A stretch of 64,000 bases of DNA from Clytia hemisphaerica (taxonomy: Eukaryota > Cnidaria > Hydrozoa > Leptothecata > Clytiidae): NCBI GenBank assembly GCA_902728285.1, contig CACVBU010000738.1, positions 438,370 through 502,369 on the forward strand, read 5' to 3'. Positions 22,015-37,100 of this stretch are shown one piece after another. The notes under the pieces were generated by a model. That model was not told the origin of the DNA. It did no database searches and saw nothing but the letters and a program-made list of their open reading frames with translations. Within the stretch, counting starts at the first letter, position 1, and each line of letters begins with the position of its first letter. A program made the translations under genes and the position numbers.

Positions 22015-25000
22015 GTAAGTTTTGCTTTTTCCTTTTTCTACATGACATTTACTGTCTGTGATGATTCTAAACATTCCTAAGATCGTTGTTTTCCAGGTGA
22101 CGAAGCAAACCTATGCTTCTAGACTAGAATTATTTTCAACCTTACGTACAAGACCGAGCTCTAAAACAAATTTTGAGCTTTACAGCAGCCTGTGATAACA
22201 ACAAGTTAAAAAGATTGTTTGGGTATTTTTCCAAATTTCCTTTTTCCACAATAACAATTTCGAGCATTTTTGAATAAGTGTTCTTTAACTTCATATATGA
22301 TCATACGGTATCTGTAGTGTAAAGATTATTTTAAAAATAAGAAACCTGAGATGCATTCTTGCTGGTGAATCTAAAACCTCCGAGTGGCAATATTTGGTTA
22401 ATGCTTTTGCTTTATACAAAAAATTCTGTTTTTAAGTTATTCTTATCGAACGAAAGCTCGTTGGAAATGCGGACTACTGCCTTACATTGAGTGAATTCAA
22501 GCAACTTAAATCAGAGTGTTCATTATCTTTATAAAAGTTCAAGACAATACCATCTATAAACTGATTGCTCATTTTAAAAGAAGTAATCGATATTTCATTT
22601 AATCAAGTTTTAAGTAAAGTTAAAAGCACCACAGGGTTCTTATCTTATTTGGAAACTGTAAAGAATTGTGTTGATTTGAAACCATGGTCACTAAATAATC
22701 CATTCGATTACTCAAAAATAAGAAACATGTGGATTTATTTTGTAAATTTGATTTTCTGATGGGTCTGTTTTCATTAAAAGTGTTGATAGGGCAGGTCCAC
22801 CATATCAAAACTCATTCAGCACTTTCATTCATTTTCTATATACAGTATAATGTCATAGAGAGAAAGGGGGTTTGCAATGAGAAAGATATCAATAATTTAA
22901 CAATTTCTTTCCTTAATGTTTCTTTCCATTATTCTTTTCAAAGAAATCTCAATGAATATTGTGTAGAGTTTTTTATCTATATACATTTTTCATTTTCGTT
23001 TTTCTTTACAATATACCCAACAAAACTAATGTCATCATCAAGTTTTTTTATTCTTCATTTATTTTCTCGTTTTTTTATAATCAATCTTATTACGAACAAG
23101 CTTTTGTTGTTATGGGCTATCCAGTTTGTTACTAATGTTTTCAATAGAGAGATACTATCTTGGAAACCAGTATTGAAAATGTCTCTCTTTCTTTTTATTT
23201 TAAAATCTTAATCCATCTTTTTGTCCTGTGAGATTTTTTTTGGTTTGTATGACCCAGTTTGTATCAAAGAGATGGAGTCCTTCTATTTCTTTATAATGAG
23301 TAAATGAGGGGTGTCTGTTGAATCGATTATACCATTTTTATAATGCTTAATGTTATTATTATAAAGAATCTTTTTACATTTTATTGGGTTCCAGTGTATT
23401 ACTTTGTGGGCACGACTATCAAAGAAGGATTTCAATGTTGTGTTTTGCTTTTCATAAGATGGTAATAAAAGGGGACAATTTTGGTTCAGTGATAGATACA
23501 GTTATGATAAATAGAAGTACCTCCTTTTAAATTGACCACACTCTTGTATGAATGTATATTATGGTTATTTTTGTGAGCTAAGATGAATTCAAAGAGGATT
23601 TGTTTAGAACGAGGCTTGTTAAAGAGACAGATGAAAGTTTCCTTAGTGAACAGTTTGACCCTCTCAAAAGTGCCGTAGGTTATGGCTATAATTGTATAAA
23701 ATGTTCGATATCATTTCAGTTTAGAAGAGTTTGACAAACATTTTTCTGAAAAATATGTCCTCAATGTCGATAGTTTATCGTTGGGTTATATTATTCGCTA
23801 TGCATTCATCATTTCTTTTCGTTTTTCCAATCTGAAACAACAATACCATCTTCCTCATCAGTTTTCTAGGTAAACGAGTCTTGTATGCTGAATTTGTAGG
23901 GCTTATCGTTTTCTTATATTTGTATAACAAAACAAAAGAAATTATAATTTTAAAGGTAATTTTGCATAGTCCACGCACGTCATCTATATGTCTTTTTGCT
24001 ATTTCCTTCAGAATGCTGTCTTACAAACACTATTAACCTTCAAGGTTTTAAAGAATAATCGGAAGGGAAAGTTAAATCGCAAGTCTTTTGTTAAGTGTTA
24101 ACTTTAACATATTGAAAATTCACATAATTGGAAAAAAATGAACCTATCCTCTATTTATCATTTCAATTTTTATAGTATGAATATAGTATCAGTTGATGTA
24201 GTTAGAGTCGGAAGAGATTCCGGCATGCTGGTCCTTTTTCGGGGGAATATAGAAATATTTATAAGCAGTAGAGAGTAATTAATAAATCGAATATAGGAAG
24301 GCGGGATCCTTTTTTAAAAGGTCACCATTCCTTCATACAAAATGATTGTCACCACAAGTCCTCATCATCATCATTGGAGCAAATTGAACTTCATTCAGTA
24401 TTAATATTTATAGTATAAGGGGTATCCACCGAGATATGATATAAAATATATGTGAAGAAATAAGAATTTCTGTCCAACTATATTCACTCAGGAGATTTGG
24501 GTGGCAGAGCAGCATATGCATTTCGTCCTTATTAGAACTCGTCAACACTGCGTATATATACTTACTTTTTCCTCCAAAGTGGTGGACTTCATTACTGTAC
24601 AGTTTTGCCCAAGTTATGTTTATGTTTAAGAATAATCCTCTCTACAGAAGTTCCAAGTATTTGTCTTTGTTACTATTTGAAATTGAATTTTAGTAAAATA
24701 TGAAAGTGATTGCGAAGATTGACGAACAGCATTGAGGCTAAACTAAGGGAATTTCGTTTTTATTAAAGCATTTAAAAACTCGTATTATAGCCAGCATTAG
24801 CTTCAAATTTACGTAACACGAAGATGATTAGTTTTTACTTTAGACTAGGTCTGTCACATGATCATATTTCTAGTTTATTTTCAGTTGTTATTTTCAGTTA
24901 TCTTCTATTTTTTCTAGTTCCTCCTTTATAAAAATTTGCGGTTTTAATTATCGCAAACTTTCATTCATCTCTGTTTTTTATTATCACTTCACGAACTGTT

Positions 25001-27473
25001 TTGGGTTGTTTTTGGACCCTTTTTCTCACTTCTTTGTTTGCAAAAAGAAACTCATTATGGGAGAGAGGTTTATTCTTTTGATAGAATGATATCGGTTCTC
25101 AAGACCGAGGAAGTATTTTCCTCTCAACAATCTATGTTCATAATATTTTGAAAATAATATTGTTTTCTTTTTCAACAAGTCTAGCAGTATAATAAATCAA
25201 GATGTATTAGCTAAGGAGAGCTTAAAATTACCAGAAGGAGTGCAGACTTTTTTGACAATGTGATTATCTATTTAAAATACCATGAATAGAAAATTAATGT
25301 CATAAAAATCTGCTCTCCTGCACAAATTTGGGTCCTTCTTGGCTGCGTTACTGATTACCTACGAATCCGCATCTGAATCCTAATTGTTTTTGTCCATTTG
25401 GTGGTTGCATTGTCTTATGTTTTTCATGTTATGTCGTTTGCACCTTTGCCACTTTTAGCTTAGACTTTTGTACAGCTCCTGGTACAATACAAGAAATATT
25501 AAGAGTGTTGAGATTTCTTGTACATTCTTTGACAGAAACGGACAAATATAGGAACAAAATCACATCTAGTTTTATTGTACGAGTTTTCATCGGGTGATTG
25601 GTTTATTGGTGAGTTTTGATATCTAAGTGATGTTTTTAGACGCTTCATGGTACTCTGCATTGCTAGACAGTTGTCATGAAATACATGCTTTTTTATGTTT
25701 TTCCATTTCATCGTAGATATAACTTTTTTGGGGAAAATCATCCTGAAATATAAGGTTAGGATCCAAATTCAACTTTAATTTAACATTACCTGAAGCAAAG
25801 AATACCATTCTTGTGAAGGTTTTAAGGCTTATTGGGGGATGATTGACAATTTACAGTTAAACATGTTCTACAATGGCATTCTTAGGCTCAGCTACCAGAT
25901 TCCATGATGGTGACAGTGTCATCCATCATCAGTACATTCTTTTATAAAATAAGTGTTAGTCTGTGAAGGCATTGGTCTCGAAATTTTTGTCAAAATATTC
26001 TGAAGTTGTTGTATGACGAGTAATACAAATTGCTACCGATACAATAAAATAGGGAAGAATGTTTTCCTTAGATTCGAAACTTTGTGCCTTTTATCTAATA
26101 GTCTAACCTCTCCGACGTCAAGAGAAGATGATTTCGAAAATCTAAAAAAATCTTGGTATATCTTTACCCGTTTTTTCCTGTTTCTACCATATTGTTTTTA
26201 ATCCCTATGGAGAATTTTACCTTTATTTTACACTCAGTTTATAGAAAACTCCTTTTTTACTTGGAACAGATTACCAATTGATGAGCTTTTCAGGTGAAAT
26301 TATATTTTCAGATTGCCTCTTATTAACATCTTAGTCAATAGACATTGAGTAACAACTCTTTTGTTCGTTAATTACTTACGGAAACATTTCGGAAATTGGA
26401 GCATAGGGTGACCAGTACTAAAGTCTCAGACAACATGGTGTTAGCGAGTTGGTGGTGTACCAAAAACTCCAAAATTCTTTTTGTATCAAGGGGGTACTTC
26501 ATTACCGAAAAGTTGGCATAAAGAGAAAAAAATGGAACTAAATTAGGTATTTTTTGTAATTAAAAATAATTTAAAGCTTTTCCTTTGAAGAAACATTTCC
26601 TCTCTTCAACTTTTTATGCACACAGTCAAATATTATTCAAAAAATTAGCTAAATACAAAAAAATAATTGTTGTCTGAAGTATCGAAACATTAAAATTTGT
26701 ATACACGAGTACTTGAAATTGGGGTTGTTGTGTAAAATATTCGCGGAAATCCTTTTAACCGGAATATGTCTGAGATTTGGGTAGTGACCCCCTGCCTAAC
26801 CTTGTTGAAAGGTAACTTCAAATCAAGATGGTAGATTTGGGATTTAAAATTTTTGATGGTTGAATTTATTATTTACTTTATCATATTAATCTGATTTCCT
26901 GATTTAACGCATTTTGTTATTTTTCGATGAAAAATTATTACCTTTTAAAGTAGTCCTAAAATGGCTAAAAATGGTCAAATTGAGTTAAATTTTTTCACCG
27001 GCTGTAACCTTTTTAACAAAGGTAAATAGTGAAAACTTTGAAATCAGCAAAGTTCAAAGTTGAATTTATAACTTTAGATTTTTGATCCTATTTTCATCTG
27101 CTAGGTCAACTTAATTTGCGATCAAGTTTTTTATCGTCGCTTTTATTTTTTCTCAAATTTCTCAAAAAGAAGGAACCGTTTCTTATCATTTCGTGCTGTT
27201 CAAGTGTGGTTCAATTAAGGTTCCGTTGGACAATATTTATTTTTACAACCATTTTGCATGTTCCCTTGTCTACTATATAAACAAAATATAACGTTATGCT
27301 ATGGTAACTTTTATACACACGGCACAACCTTGCACGTTTTTCTGACTTTTTCTCTCATTTGTATTCGTCCTATACACTGAGGCTTAGATTAGTCTTGAAG
27401 CTTTTAAGCATCTTAGCAACGGTTGATTAAAATGTTGTTTGGGTTTGACACGAATCATAAAAAGATGACCTAG
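22015..27473. other. Unannotated AT-rich stretch
   Basis: There are open frames of up to 160 codons (22729-23211), but they are Phe/Ile/Leu/Ser-rich translations of T-rich DNA without domains. I find no inverted-repeat elements or RNA genes I can support. Confidence 0.5.
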
Positions 27474-27806
27474 TAGTAAGGGGCCATTTCTTAGGACCCG
27501 TGACAACGGGAGCTTGTCATATCCAGTGCAGTTTAGACGAAGTTAGACGCCACGAATTTAGTTTGTGTTAAACAAACAGGATTGCGAGCTTAAGATGACC
27601 TTTTTTGCTTGTATACTTGTATAAAGGATATGTTGTAGAAAACCTTTCGCCCAGAATTTTATATAGACTGTAACATTAGTCTTTGGACCATAAAAGTTTA
27701 GCCGAGTCTAATTCGTGGACCCGCATTCAACAAGTCTTTCGAATAAGCCGAAAAAATTCCACTCTGGAAATTGTTGTCACGGGTCTTAAGGAATAGTCCT
27801 TTACTA
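27474..27806. mobile_element. 333-bp MITE
   Basis: The left end TAGTAAGGGGCCATTTCTTA, then GGACCCGTGACAAC, is mirrored at the right end (GTTGTCACGGGTCTTAAGGA, then ATAGTCCTTTACTA), a ~34-bp inverted repeat with a few mismatches. There is no coding capacity. Confidence 0.75.
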
Positions 27807-28020
27807 CAGTTCCCAATGTTTGTGTTTGAAGTTTGATTTATAATCAATTACTTGTTATTAATCATATTTTTTTAAACCTGAATCTCGATATAGCTGTGAA
27901 ATAAGTATCAAAATAAAATGGTTGTTTGGAAAAACTATAAGTGAATAAAAATTAAAATGTAAAGACTAATGAAAATAATTTGTACCACTTTTGGGTCAAA
28001 TTTTGTTCGATTGTTCTTCA

Positions 28021-28190
28021 ATGTTGGTACATCGACCACAATCTACATGGATGATCGGCGCTAGTAGAAATTTATCTACCGCTGGTAGCAGTAGAATCGG
28101 GTCTGCAAAATACACCTCACGAAGTGCTGCTCTTGATTTACATCAAAATGAGGCTAAAAACAAAAACTATCCATCATTGATTCTACAAGG
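28021..28190 (+). CDS. FAM149B1-like: FAM149 exon 1 (residues 1-57)
   Basis: Runs from the first in-frame ATG after an upstream stop at 27976 to the donor CAAGG|GTACAA, ending in phase 2. It encodes the basic Ser-rich N-terminus (YTSRSAALDL). A second in-frame ATG lies at 28051. A tandem TAGCAG inside could act as acceptor for the exon at 21900. Confidence 0.7.
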
Positions 28191-31100
28191 GTACAAACGA
28201 ATCTTATTGAATGTTCATGGTCTTTCGATTTTAGAATTGAAATCTGATAATGTTTCAGTATTCTTAAAACAATACGTGTTTCTTTGTTTGACAGGTATTC
28301 TCCTCACCGGGAAATCTTTTTAAAGGTGTCCCACCGGTTCCGTAACACCGAGATGTGTACAATTGATGAGTTAGTAGATATTTTCGGGTAAAACATGAAA
28401 TACAGTTTGTTTGAATCAGCTAATATAACTGGAATATTTTACTGTCAATTTTTGTATAAATTCCAAGTTTGAAATTCATAATTTCTTTTATCTAGACATG
28501 GTTTATCCAAGACGACAATCGAAAGCCTACGACCACTGCCTGAGAAAGCGGAGGAGCCCTCGCCTCATCACTCGACCATCCAACAACACACCCTCCCTGG
28601 TTACGGCTCCACCGCATTCGGCCATCAAGTGCCGCCACGGTTGCGTGGCTTATCGGTTGAATCAGACGAGGAGTCATTTATTTCGGAGGATAAACTTTCC
28701 ATAAGCGATGCTTCTTCGTTAGGGACTATAAGGTCCAGTAGCTCTTTCGGTTCGATACAGTCTGTCAGGACACTTGGAAATACAAGCACCGGTCGATCCA
28801 GTGTATATTCTTGGGGAAATGATGACGTAAGGGTTTATTTTTTACGATAACGAAGACTTTGATATATTATTAGGTACAGCGAGACTTTGATAGGCCCTGT
28901 GGGGAAAAATTCTCCACTTATTCACTTCCCCCTTCTCTTTACTTGAGTAATAATTCGAACAACTTAAAAATAGTTAACCTTGACTAATATCTCCAAAAGA
29001 TTCAGCATACGAACAAAAATGTAATGGCTTGAATCGAAGTGCTTTGTTTGAAAGGATATAACGTTTTAAAGATGAAGCCCGGAAAATTGCCTTACCGAAA
29101 AATCGAGTCCTAAATTCATCAATCGATCAATCAGCAGTCTAATCACACTTAATTCGAACTCCAATGGTTCTATATTAGGTATTATTTCAAGTGGTACTCT
29201 TAGGTTCCAAATAAACGGGGGGGGGTGGAAAATTTTCTAGATTTTAATAAACGGGGGGGACCTAGTTGCCGGGGGGGGTTGGAAATTGTACTTCTGAAAC
29301 CCAAAAATAAGGTAAAAATAGGCTACAATCACGCTATTTAGAGCAAAATAAGGGGCCTTCTCTTTGACAGCTGAAAATATTCTTAGAGATTAATAAACGG
29401 GGGGTCCTAATAAGGTCCGGGGGGGTTGGAAAATTTTCGAAAAATTAACAAGTGGGGGCGTTTATTTGGAACCTAAGAGTACTTATCAGTAATAAGTTCT
29501 TCGGTAAAAAAATTCGTCGACTAGAAATTCTGTCGCCTACCAATACCTTTCTACCAATAAAAATATCCTTTTATTTCTATCGAAGATTTTAGCTTTGAGT
29601 CTCAATTCAAGTTCAAGCTACCGTTTGAAAGTTTTCTAGAACTTTTTTTCGACTTTTGAGTAAAGGACTATGTCAGTTGTTAGATTTCGATTTTATATTT
29701 TAGGAGTTCGACAAGCAAGCTGCAAATAAAGTCTGGGACATCTTTGAAGATGTAGATCAATGTTTATTTCAAAACAGCATTAGTAAGTTGCTTTTTTGAT
29801 CACATTTTCCCATAACAAGTGAACCGCCACAAGCTTACAAAAATATTGCGAAAAGACAAAACATTACTTGCGAAATTTGTAAACAAACTGTATGCAGCGG
29901 ATACAAAATCAAAACAAATGTCACATGTTAAAATAAAAAATCAAACCAAATATGGCTAATTTTGATTGTTCAATTGTTTTACAAGTTTGTTTTGGACACG
30001 TGATTCTAATTGTTCTCTTTAATGACACGTGGTTCGGGCCATGTTTGCATTTTACTACTTTTATGTCCCTTTAAGAAGAGATTTTAAGAAGAAGGGATTT
30101 TTGATCGATTTTTACAAACAACATTCGCTTGCATTTTGAAACTTTTATGAATAAGGCAAAAATGATCCACGACCTACGCTACTCCACGCTTCAATACTGA
30201 AATTATATTCAGATAATATATCTTTACTTTACCCTCTAACGGGATACCATAAAAAAGGTTGTATGAAAGCTATCATCAATTTCAATTCATCAATTTGTCG
30301 AATAATATTTCCTGATATTTCTAAAAAAATTCAAATAAAATTGACTGAATATTGAGTATTCTGTTGTCGGTTTTTTTGCTTGGGTTTTGTCTTTAAACCA
30401 ACCCTTCACAGACAAACAGTTTTGTTGACGATGAAGAAAAAACCTATTTTAGACTTCACATAATCTGTTCTTTGTAATTACAATAACTAATCGACAATCC
30501 TTATGTTCGGAAGTAAAACTCTCGAAATGTGCCTGCCGTCTGACCAATTTTCGACTTCCTCAATCTTCTTGAAGGGTCGATATTTTCTTCTTTTTTTACT
30601 ATTCAATTGAGTCATGGGGGGAGGAGGTCACTACTAAAATCTCAAACCTATATGACGATTTAGAGGCCTGAAAATGATAATATACTGATAAGATACCCCA
30701 TTTAAATAATTCTGCTTCAGGTCATCTAGTTTTCTCTCGACCGTAAAGATAACAATGGACCAACCTTTGCTCATGATTTGAATCCTAATCCCTGTCTTCA
30801 AATGCACAAATATCTGCTAGGAAATAAAAGGGGTAAAAGATTAGGAAGGTCATTATCTCTTTGACCGAAAGTCAAAGGGGGTACTAGGTTTGTGAGGAGA
30901 CAGGTATGTGCGAGTCAGGATTCGACTCTGTGAGAAACCAAATTTCCAAAATTTTACCCCGTTTTTTTTCTCTACCCTGTGAGAGACTATTTTTCTCAAT
31001 TTTCAGTCAAAATTTTCTAACTTTGGTCCAAACTACGAAGGTTTATGACCCTGTGAGGGAGTTAAATTTTCATTATTTGTCTTTTTGGGACCCTGTCAGA

Positions 31101-34100
31101 GACTAGATTGCTGCTTTATTGGTTTTCTACTCATGTGAGAGACTATCGAGGGTGTATAAAAGGGACATCCACTGGATATCCACTTTTGAACAAAAATTGT
31201 TAACCCCCTGGATATCCGATATCCTCAACGGGGGGGGGGGGGGCACGGACTATTTTTGGAAAAGCCCATTGTGGCTCGCACATACCTAATACCATTTTTC
31301 GCCCCCCCCCTCAATTTCGAAGTAAGTACGCTGGACTCTCCTAAGTTTGACTTTCAAGGGAACAAAAACATTTTTGAATAAGACAGAGTTGAATGTATTG
31401 AATCAGATGGACAATATGCAACACATTTTTGTAACAGAATAACGTTGTATGTTTAAAGAATGTCTTTTCGATTTTTAGAAGAGGGTCAAGGAGATCCAAT
31501 GAAAGAAGAATGTTTTGATTGGAAAAGTTCCTTCAAATATATCAGGTAACAATGATGATAATTACTGTGGGAGAATCTTTCCGTTATCTTTATACATCAA
31601 AGGGTTTTCAGTGTTCTATGTTGTTTGAGGCCTAAAAAAGCGTACTTCTGAAAACATAATTCACTTATGTTACACGCAGGTATAATAAGCAGCAATAGTT
31701 TAGGGGCGAATTAAAGATATACTCTGGCAATCTATGTACCCACTACCCTTCAAAAAGTAGAAACGTATCCTTAAATTATCATTGTATTAATAATTTACTT
31801 AATTCAGTCTTATATACATTTTTATAAGAACAAACTATATAAGAATATAAGTGTTTGATGGCAAAAATATTGAGAACATTTAAAGGATCTGCCCTCTAAA
31901 AGACCCAATTTCTTAGGAAATTGCCCCAAAATTCTCACAAAATAGTGAAAATGAGAACTTTTTAAGAACATTTTTAGACTTCAAACTCAAAATGTTAAGA
32001 AAGAACATCCAAAAACTTAAACTTAAACTTTTTTTGAACATGTGATTGCAGGGTAACAGGAAGACAACTGACGCCAGACCATGAAGAAGGGACACAAATC
32101 ATCCCGACAGCCCTTCCAACTTCACACCGAAACAGTGATATCGATGAAGATGATGACATTTTATCTGTTAATGATGGTTTCTATGGAGATGACGAAATAG
32201 AAAGCGATACCACGAGGTATAAAGGACTGGGCTCTACTAAGAAAAAAGAGAGAAAAAAAGGTCTCGTCCTTCGGGAGACGTGGTGTTTTTTTCCCTGTGG
32301 CTAGAAAATCTCACTTGTCCTATGCCAAGATAATAAATAACACACCAAAAGATAATATTAATAATTGATAACACATTATTTGTAAAATTATTCCTTGACC
32401 CAGCTTCGAATTTTTTTGATTGATCGATGATTTTAATTTTCTTTCCATAGTTTGGGTGTATATGGTAATAAAGCAGGCATATTGTTAGATAGTGAAGGTA
32501 AATTCTAGTAAGATTATCTTTTTTGCAGTAAATTTATTTCCTTCCCCGTGAGAATTAGATCATCCTTAGAGGATGAAGATATGATTTGAGATTTTGCTTT
32601 CACTACGGATCTCTTTAAACAGTCACGTGTAAGAAGAAAAAAAATTCTCCTCCCTACTTTTTTGTTCGAAAAGTAGACGACATGATATTTTTAACATCGA
32701 GTATGTCTCCGTTCAAAGGTGTAAACCCATATGTTGTCAACCTTCTCTGATTCGAACCTCTACAATTCGAATATTTCTATAATTCGAACTAAAAAGCTGG
32801 TCCCCCAGCTGAGAAGTAATGTAAAATGCTCTATAGTTCGAACCATAGTCCCTTGAATATCGAATTAGAGAGAGGGACAACTGCAGATCTTATCACGAAA
32901 GTGATCATTCTATTTTCAGATGTACTTCCACATTTGAATGAGGAGGTGTTTGCACAACACGGTCAAGTTGAAGAGTTTTTTGCCTTCGATGAAAAAACAA
33001 TGTAGGTATTGTATGAGCCCGGGGTCTACTTAAGGACATTTGATTTATAGGCTGGATCGCTTGACTAATAATATGGTAGTACCGGTAATAATATGGTAGT
33101 TCTCGATTCTGAGATTTTGCTCGCAAGATTTTTGTTGTCTTTAAAGGTAATAAAAAGGATGAAGAAATGTTGAAAATATTGTATAGCAAATCCGTCATTC
33201 TTGTTGGTTTCCCCATCGTCAATTGGTTCTTATTTTTGTGTTTTTCTTTCAAAATAGCGATCTAGTCAAGTGCTCCTAGTCTACTTCACCGAAAATTATC
33301 ATAAAGCAAAGCTAAGCCAAAAAAGACTCTAGTCTAGTTTTCTAGTTGACTTGGTTTCATATGATAATGGCTCAAATGTTATCGAAAAGCTTTTTGTGTC
33401 ATGAGCCAAATTATATTCAAACTTATCATTTTGATCTTTTCTGGTAATGATACTATTTATTAATAAGTATAACTTTTAATACAAATCCTGTAATTTGGTA
33501 AAGAATATTTTTCTATTTTTCAGTGAAACTTCTAGAGACAGTTGTAAGGACATGAAAATGAAGCGAAGAGCTATCCCGCCAATCACACCACAAGCTCTCG
33601 CTCGTGATATGGCGTTGAGTGAATGCTTTGATCATGTCTGGTCACAGGTAACATTGTTGAAAATAAATATTATCTTTAAAAGGGAAAGTTTATCGAAAGG
33701 AATAATTTGTATTTTTTTTCTTAACAGGTCATCAGGGGTGGACTCGGGCAAAAAAAGATAGAGATCAAGTGCAGGGCGACGAGTTTTTACTTTCCCAGTC
33801 AAAGATGTAAAATTAGAAAAACGAGTATTTTTTTGGTAATAATTGGGAAAAATGAGAAATAATGGGGAAAGGTCAAGATTTTTAGCAAATCTTGGCGAAA
33901 AAAGTCAAAACATGAGTCACAACCCCGTCGATTGGTAAGGATGATACCCCCTGGGGTGAAAAATACAAATTTAAGTTAGCCTCCTCCCCTCCTCTTTCTA
34001 ATGGGGAAGAGTTTGGTTTCTTAACAGCCTTAGTTTCCTCCGGAATCTCACGATTTCAAACTTTGTAATTAAACTTTTGTTTTGAAACACCCGGTAGGTT

Positions 34101-37100
34101 TTATGTTGATAACATTATGAAACATTATAATTATAAATATATATTCCCTCAATGTAAAGGAAAAAATGATACATATATTGCAAAATCCCAGATCCGAGTC
34201 CCTTTTGAATAATTTACATACATACTACTTTATTTTCAACTTTTGTAATAGCCCTGTAATGGACGGGCGAAAATTTTCTCCTCACATTGATTTTATTGTC
34301 TTATCAACAGCAACAAAAAAACTTCATTTTCTTGATGGAAATGAATCTCTATTAGTTGTTTTTTTCACTTATTTTATTCTTTCCCTTATATTGCTCTATT
34401 TTTAGGCGGTGAAAACTTTAAGTGACCTTCTGAAATTGTACATCAAAGCAAGAAGCGTTGATAGAGGTTTGTTGTAACACTTTTGCTGTTTCCTTCGTTC
34501 ATAAATTCAGAATAAAGGGTGCGAACATTTCTTTCAGTGGGTGCGGTGTCTAAAAATTACAGGAATATGATTTTGTATTGCAAGCCTTTCACTATTTAAG
34601 GGATTGGAAGTTTGAGAGTTTTGATACAACGTAATAATATGGTTTATGTATGAGGATATTGCAGAGCATGGAGAGCGACCGTAGTGCAAAGGTACAGCGT
34701 TCGGTTAAGATGCGTTAGGCTGCAGGTTCAATCCCCGGCCGAGTCACATCAAAAACTTCGTACCTAGTACAAAAAATGGTACTGGATGCCGCTCTGATTG
34801 ACAATTAAAGTGAAGGATCAAGGGTAAGTGGAGCAATCCAGGGAGAAAGTTTGGCGCTCTCCCCTACTTTCAGCATTAAGAAGAGGAGATATTAACCTTT
34901 TTTGCGCGCAAAAAAGTTGAAATTTTTCTAATTTTCTTTTTGAAACACAAAACTTTAAAGTGCCATAAAAGCTTGTAGCCTTTGATTTAGAAGATGGTTT
35001 TGGTACCATTGAAAAGCTATTTTCATACTCTTTCTAAAAGCATTCGGTCTATGCCCCTTTAATATTTTTTTTTTGAGCTTGCATAAAGATTTTTTTGAAT
35101 AACAATTTCAATATATACAAATTTTACCTCATAAATACTTCCAAGATGTTCTTGAAAAGAAAAGGAAATCTATGTAAAAAAATACTAGTCCCGGAGCCAG
35201 TCCCGGTATTACGGAAGCCGAGAAGGGCCACACAAAATAAAGAATTCCAATACAAAATAAAAAATTCCAATACAAAATAAAAAATTCCAATACAAAATAA
35301 CAAATTCAAATACAAAATAAAAAAAGTTAAACACAAAATAAAAAAAAGTTCAATACAAAATAAAAAAAGTTCAATACAAAATAAAAAAAGTTCAATACAA
35401 AATAAAAAAAGTTGAACCCAAAATAAAAAAAGTTGAACACAAAATAAAAAAAGTCCAACACAAAATAAAAAAAGTTCATGAATACAAAATAAAAAATTCA
35501 ATACATACAAAAAGTGGGACCCAAAAATGGCCAAAGTCTTATGTTGTGAGCCTGGATACTTATCATTGACCGTGATGTTTAAGGTTTTAGTTAGTTGGGT
35601 TGATCTTTTTGGCTCCCATTACTTCAGTTCATGCTTCCCTGGAGTCCTCAATTGCAAGATTTTGTGTCCTACTTTAGCTTTTCAAGAATTTAGGGCCCCT
35701 GGTACCAATTTTTGAAATTTTTGAAAGTCCGGGTCCAAACCTTAGGGGGTTCCAATTTTTAAGATTTTGGGACCTTTTTTGGGGGTTCACGAGTCCCGGT
35801 ATTCAAAAATGCCATTTTTCATTTTGTGTTTTTTTTTATTTCGTATCGGAAGTTTTTATTTTGTATTGAAATATTTTTTATTTTGTATCAGAATTTTTTA
35901 TTTTGTATATATTGGGACTTTCTATTTTGTATTGGAATTTCTTATTTTGTTATGGGATTCTTTATTTTGTATTGATGTTTTTTATTTTGTGTGGCCCTTC
36001 TCGGCCACCGTACGGTATGGATTTTTGATATCACCTCAAACGTAAGTAGTCAATAGTATACCTTTAAATCAAGTGGGCAGGAGCTATGGCCTCAAGTCTG
36101 AGACTCAGTATTTTGGCTTGTTTTGGACGCATATACGCGTCCCTCGTGGTCTAAGGGTAAAGGGGGGCCTCTAAGGGAATTGATGATACAAGAGAATTAC
36201 AAAATTACCAGTTTGAAATCAACGTGGTATAGATTAGATTTGATAGCATTGATAAATTAGGAGTTTGGTGTAAGGATCGTCTCTTCCAAACTGGAGGATC
36301 GGGATAAATATTTTTTAGTATACCGAAAATCCGCTGGCTGTGACATCGAGGGTGAAATTGTGATCACGAGTTTCTTTTTCGGTTACACAGGTTAAGTGGT
36401 TTGTTTTGCTATAACAACCAGCGCGGACCAAATTAGTTTTGTGTGAATCTTTTATACGTACTTTACCGAAAAAGTTTAAATAGCAATTTCAGTTTCACAA
36501 AAAAATAACCGTGTAAAAAGATGTTTTTCGTTAGACGGAATTCTGGAGGATAAATTTGTTCCTTCCCAATTAACAAACATCACCCAGGAATAATTTCTGA
36601 AAAGATTCCGCCTTTTGCACCTAAGAAAGTTTTCTAAATTCATTTTTCATGCAAAGTGTTGAAGAGTATTTCCTCAGGATATCCACATTTAAATTAGAAG
36701 AAAAAAAATCATCGATTCACAAGAATAATATTTTTCCGCACTTTCAAGTTGAGTTTCTGAATTTAGGAACACAGTCAAAAAGAGTAAACATTTCTTTCCG
36801 TTCATCATGAGAGTTTGAACATAAATTGAGTGAGTGATACTTCCCGGAGCTGCCGAATTACGTGAAGAGGTTTTTTTAGTCTTTTTTTAAAAATGATTTT
36901 GGATATTTTGTAGTCTAGACACATTTTTTTCCCCATTTGACCTCTTTTTTTTCATTCGAGCCGTGTTGTGAGTTAAGCTACATGTGTGTTATGTAATACA
37001 ATAGTGTGCAGTAGTTTAGTGTTACACTATCCAAAGAGAACATTTTGAATCTTCCATACTACTGTATGATCACCACTACTATCTAGATCCTCCTATCCTA

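Noticed and set aside
22729-23211. 160-codon open frame as a membrane protein gene
   Set aside because: It is a Phe/Ile/Ser-rich translation of T-rich DNA, lacks splice or domain support, and has no plausible start context.
35124-35534. 136-codon Phe/Leu-rich frame on the minus strand as a membrane protein
   Set aside because: It is the translation of the 18-bp A-rich repeat in the arm of the foldback element.
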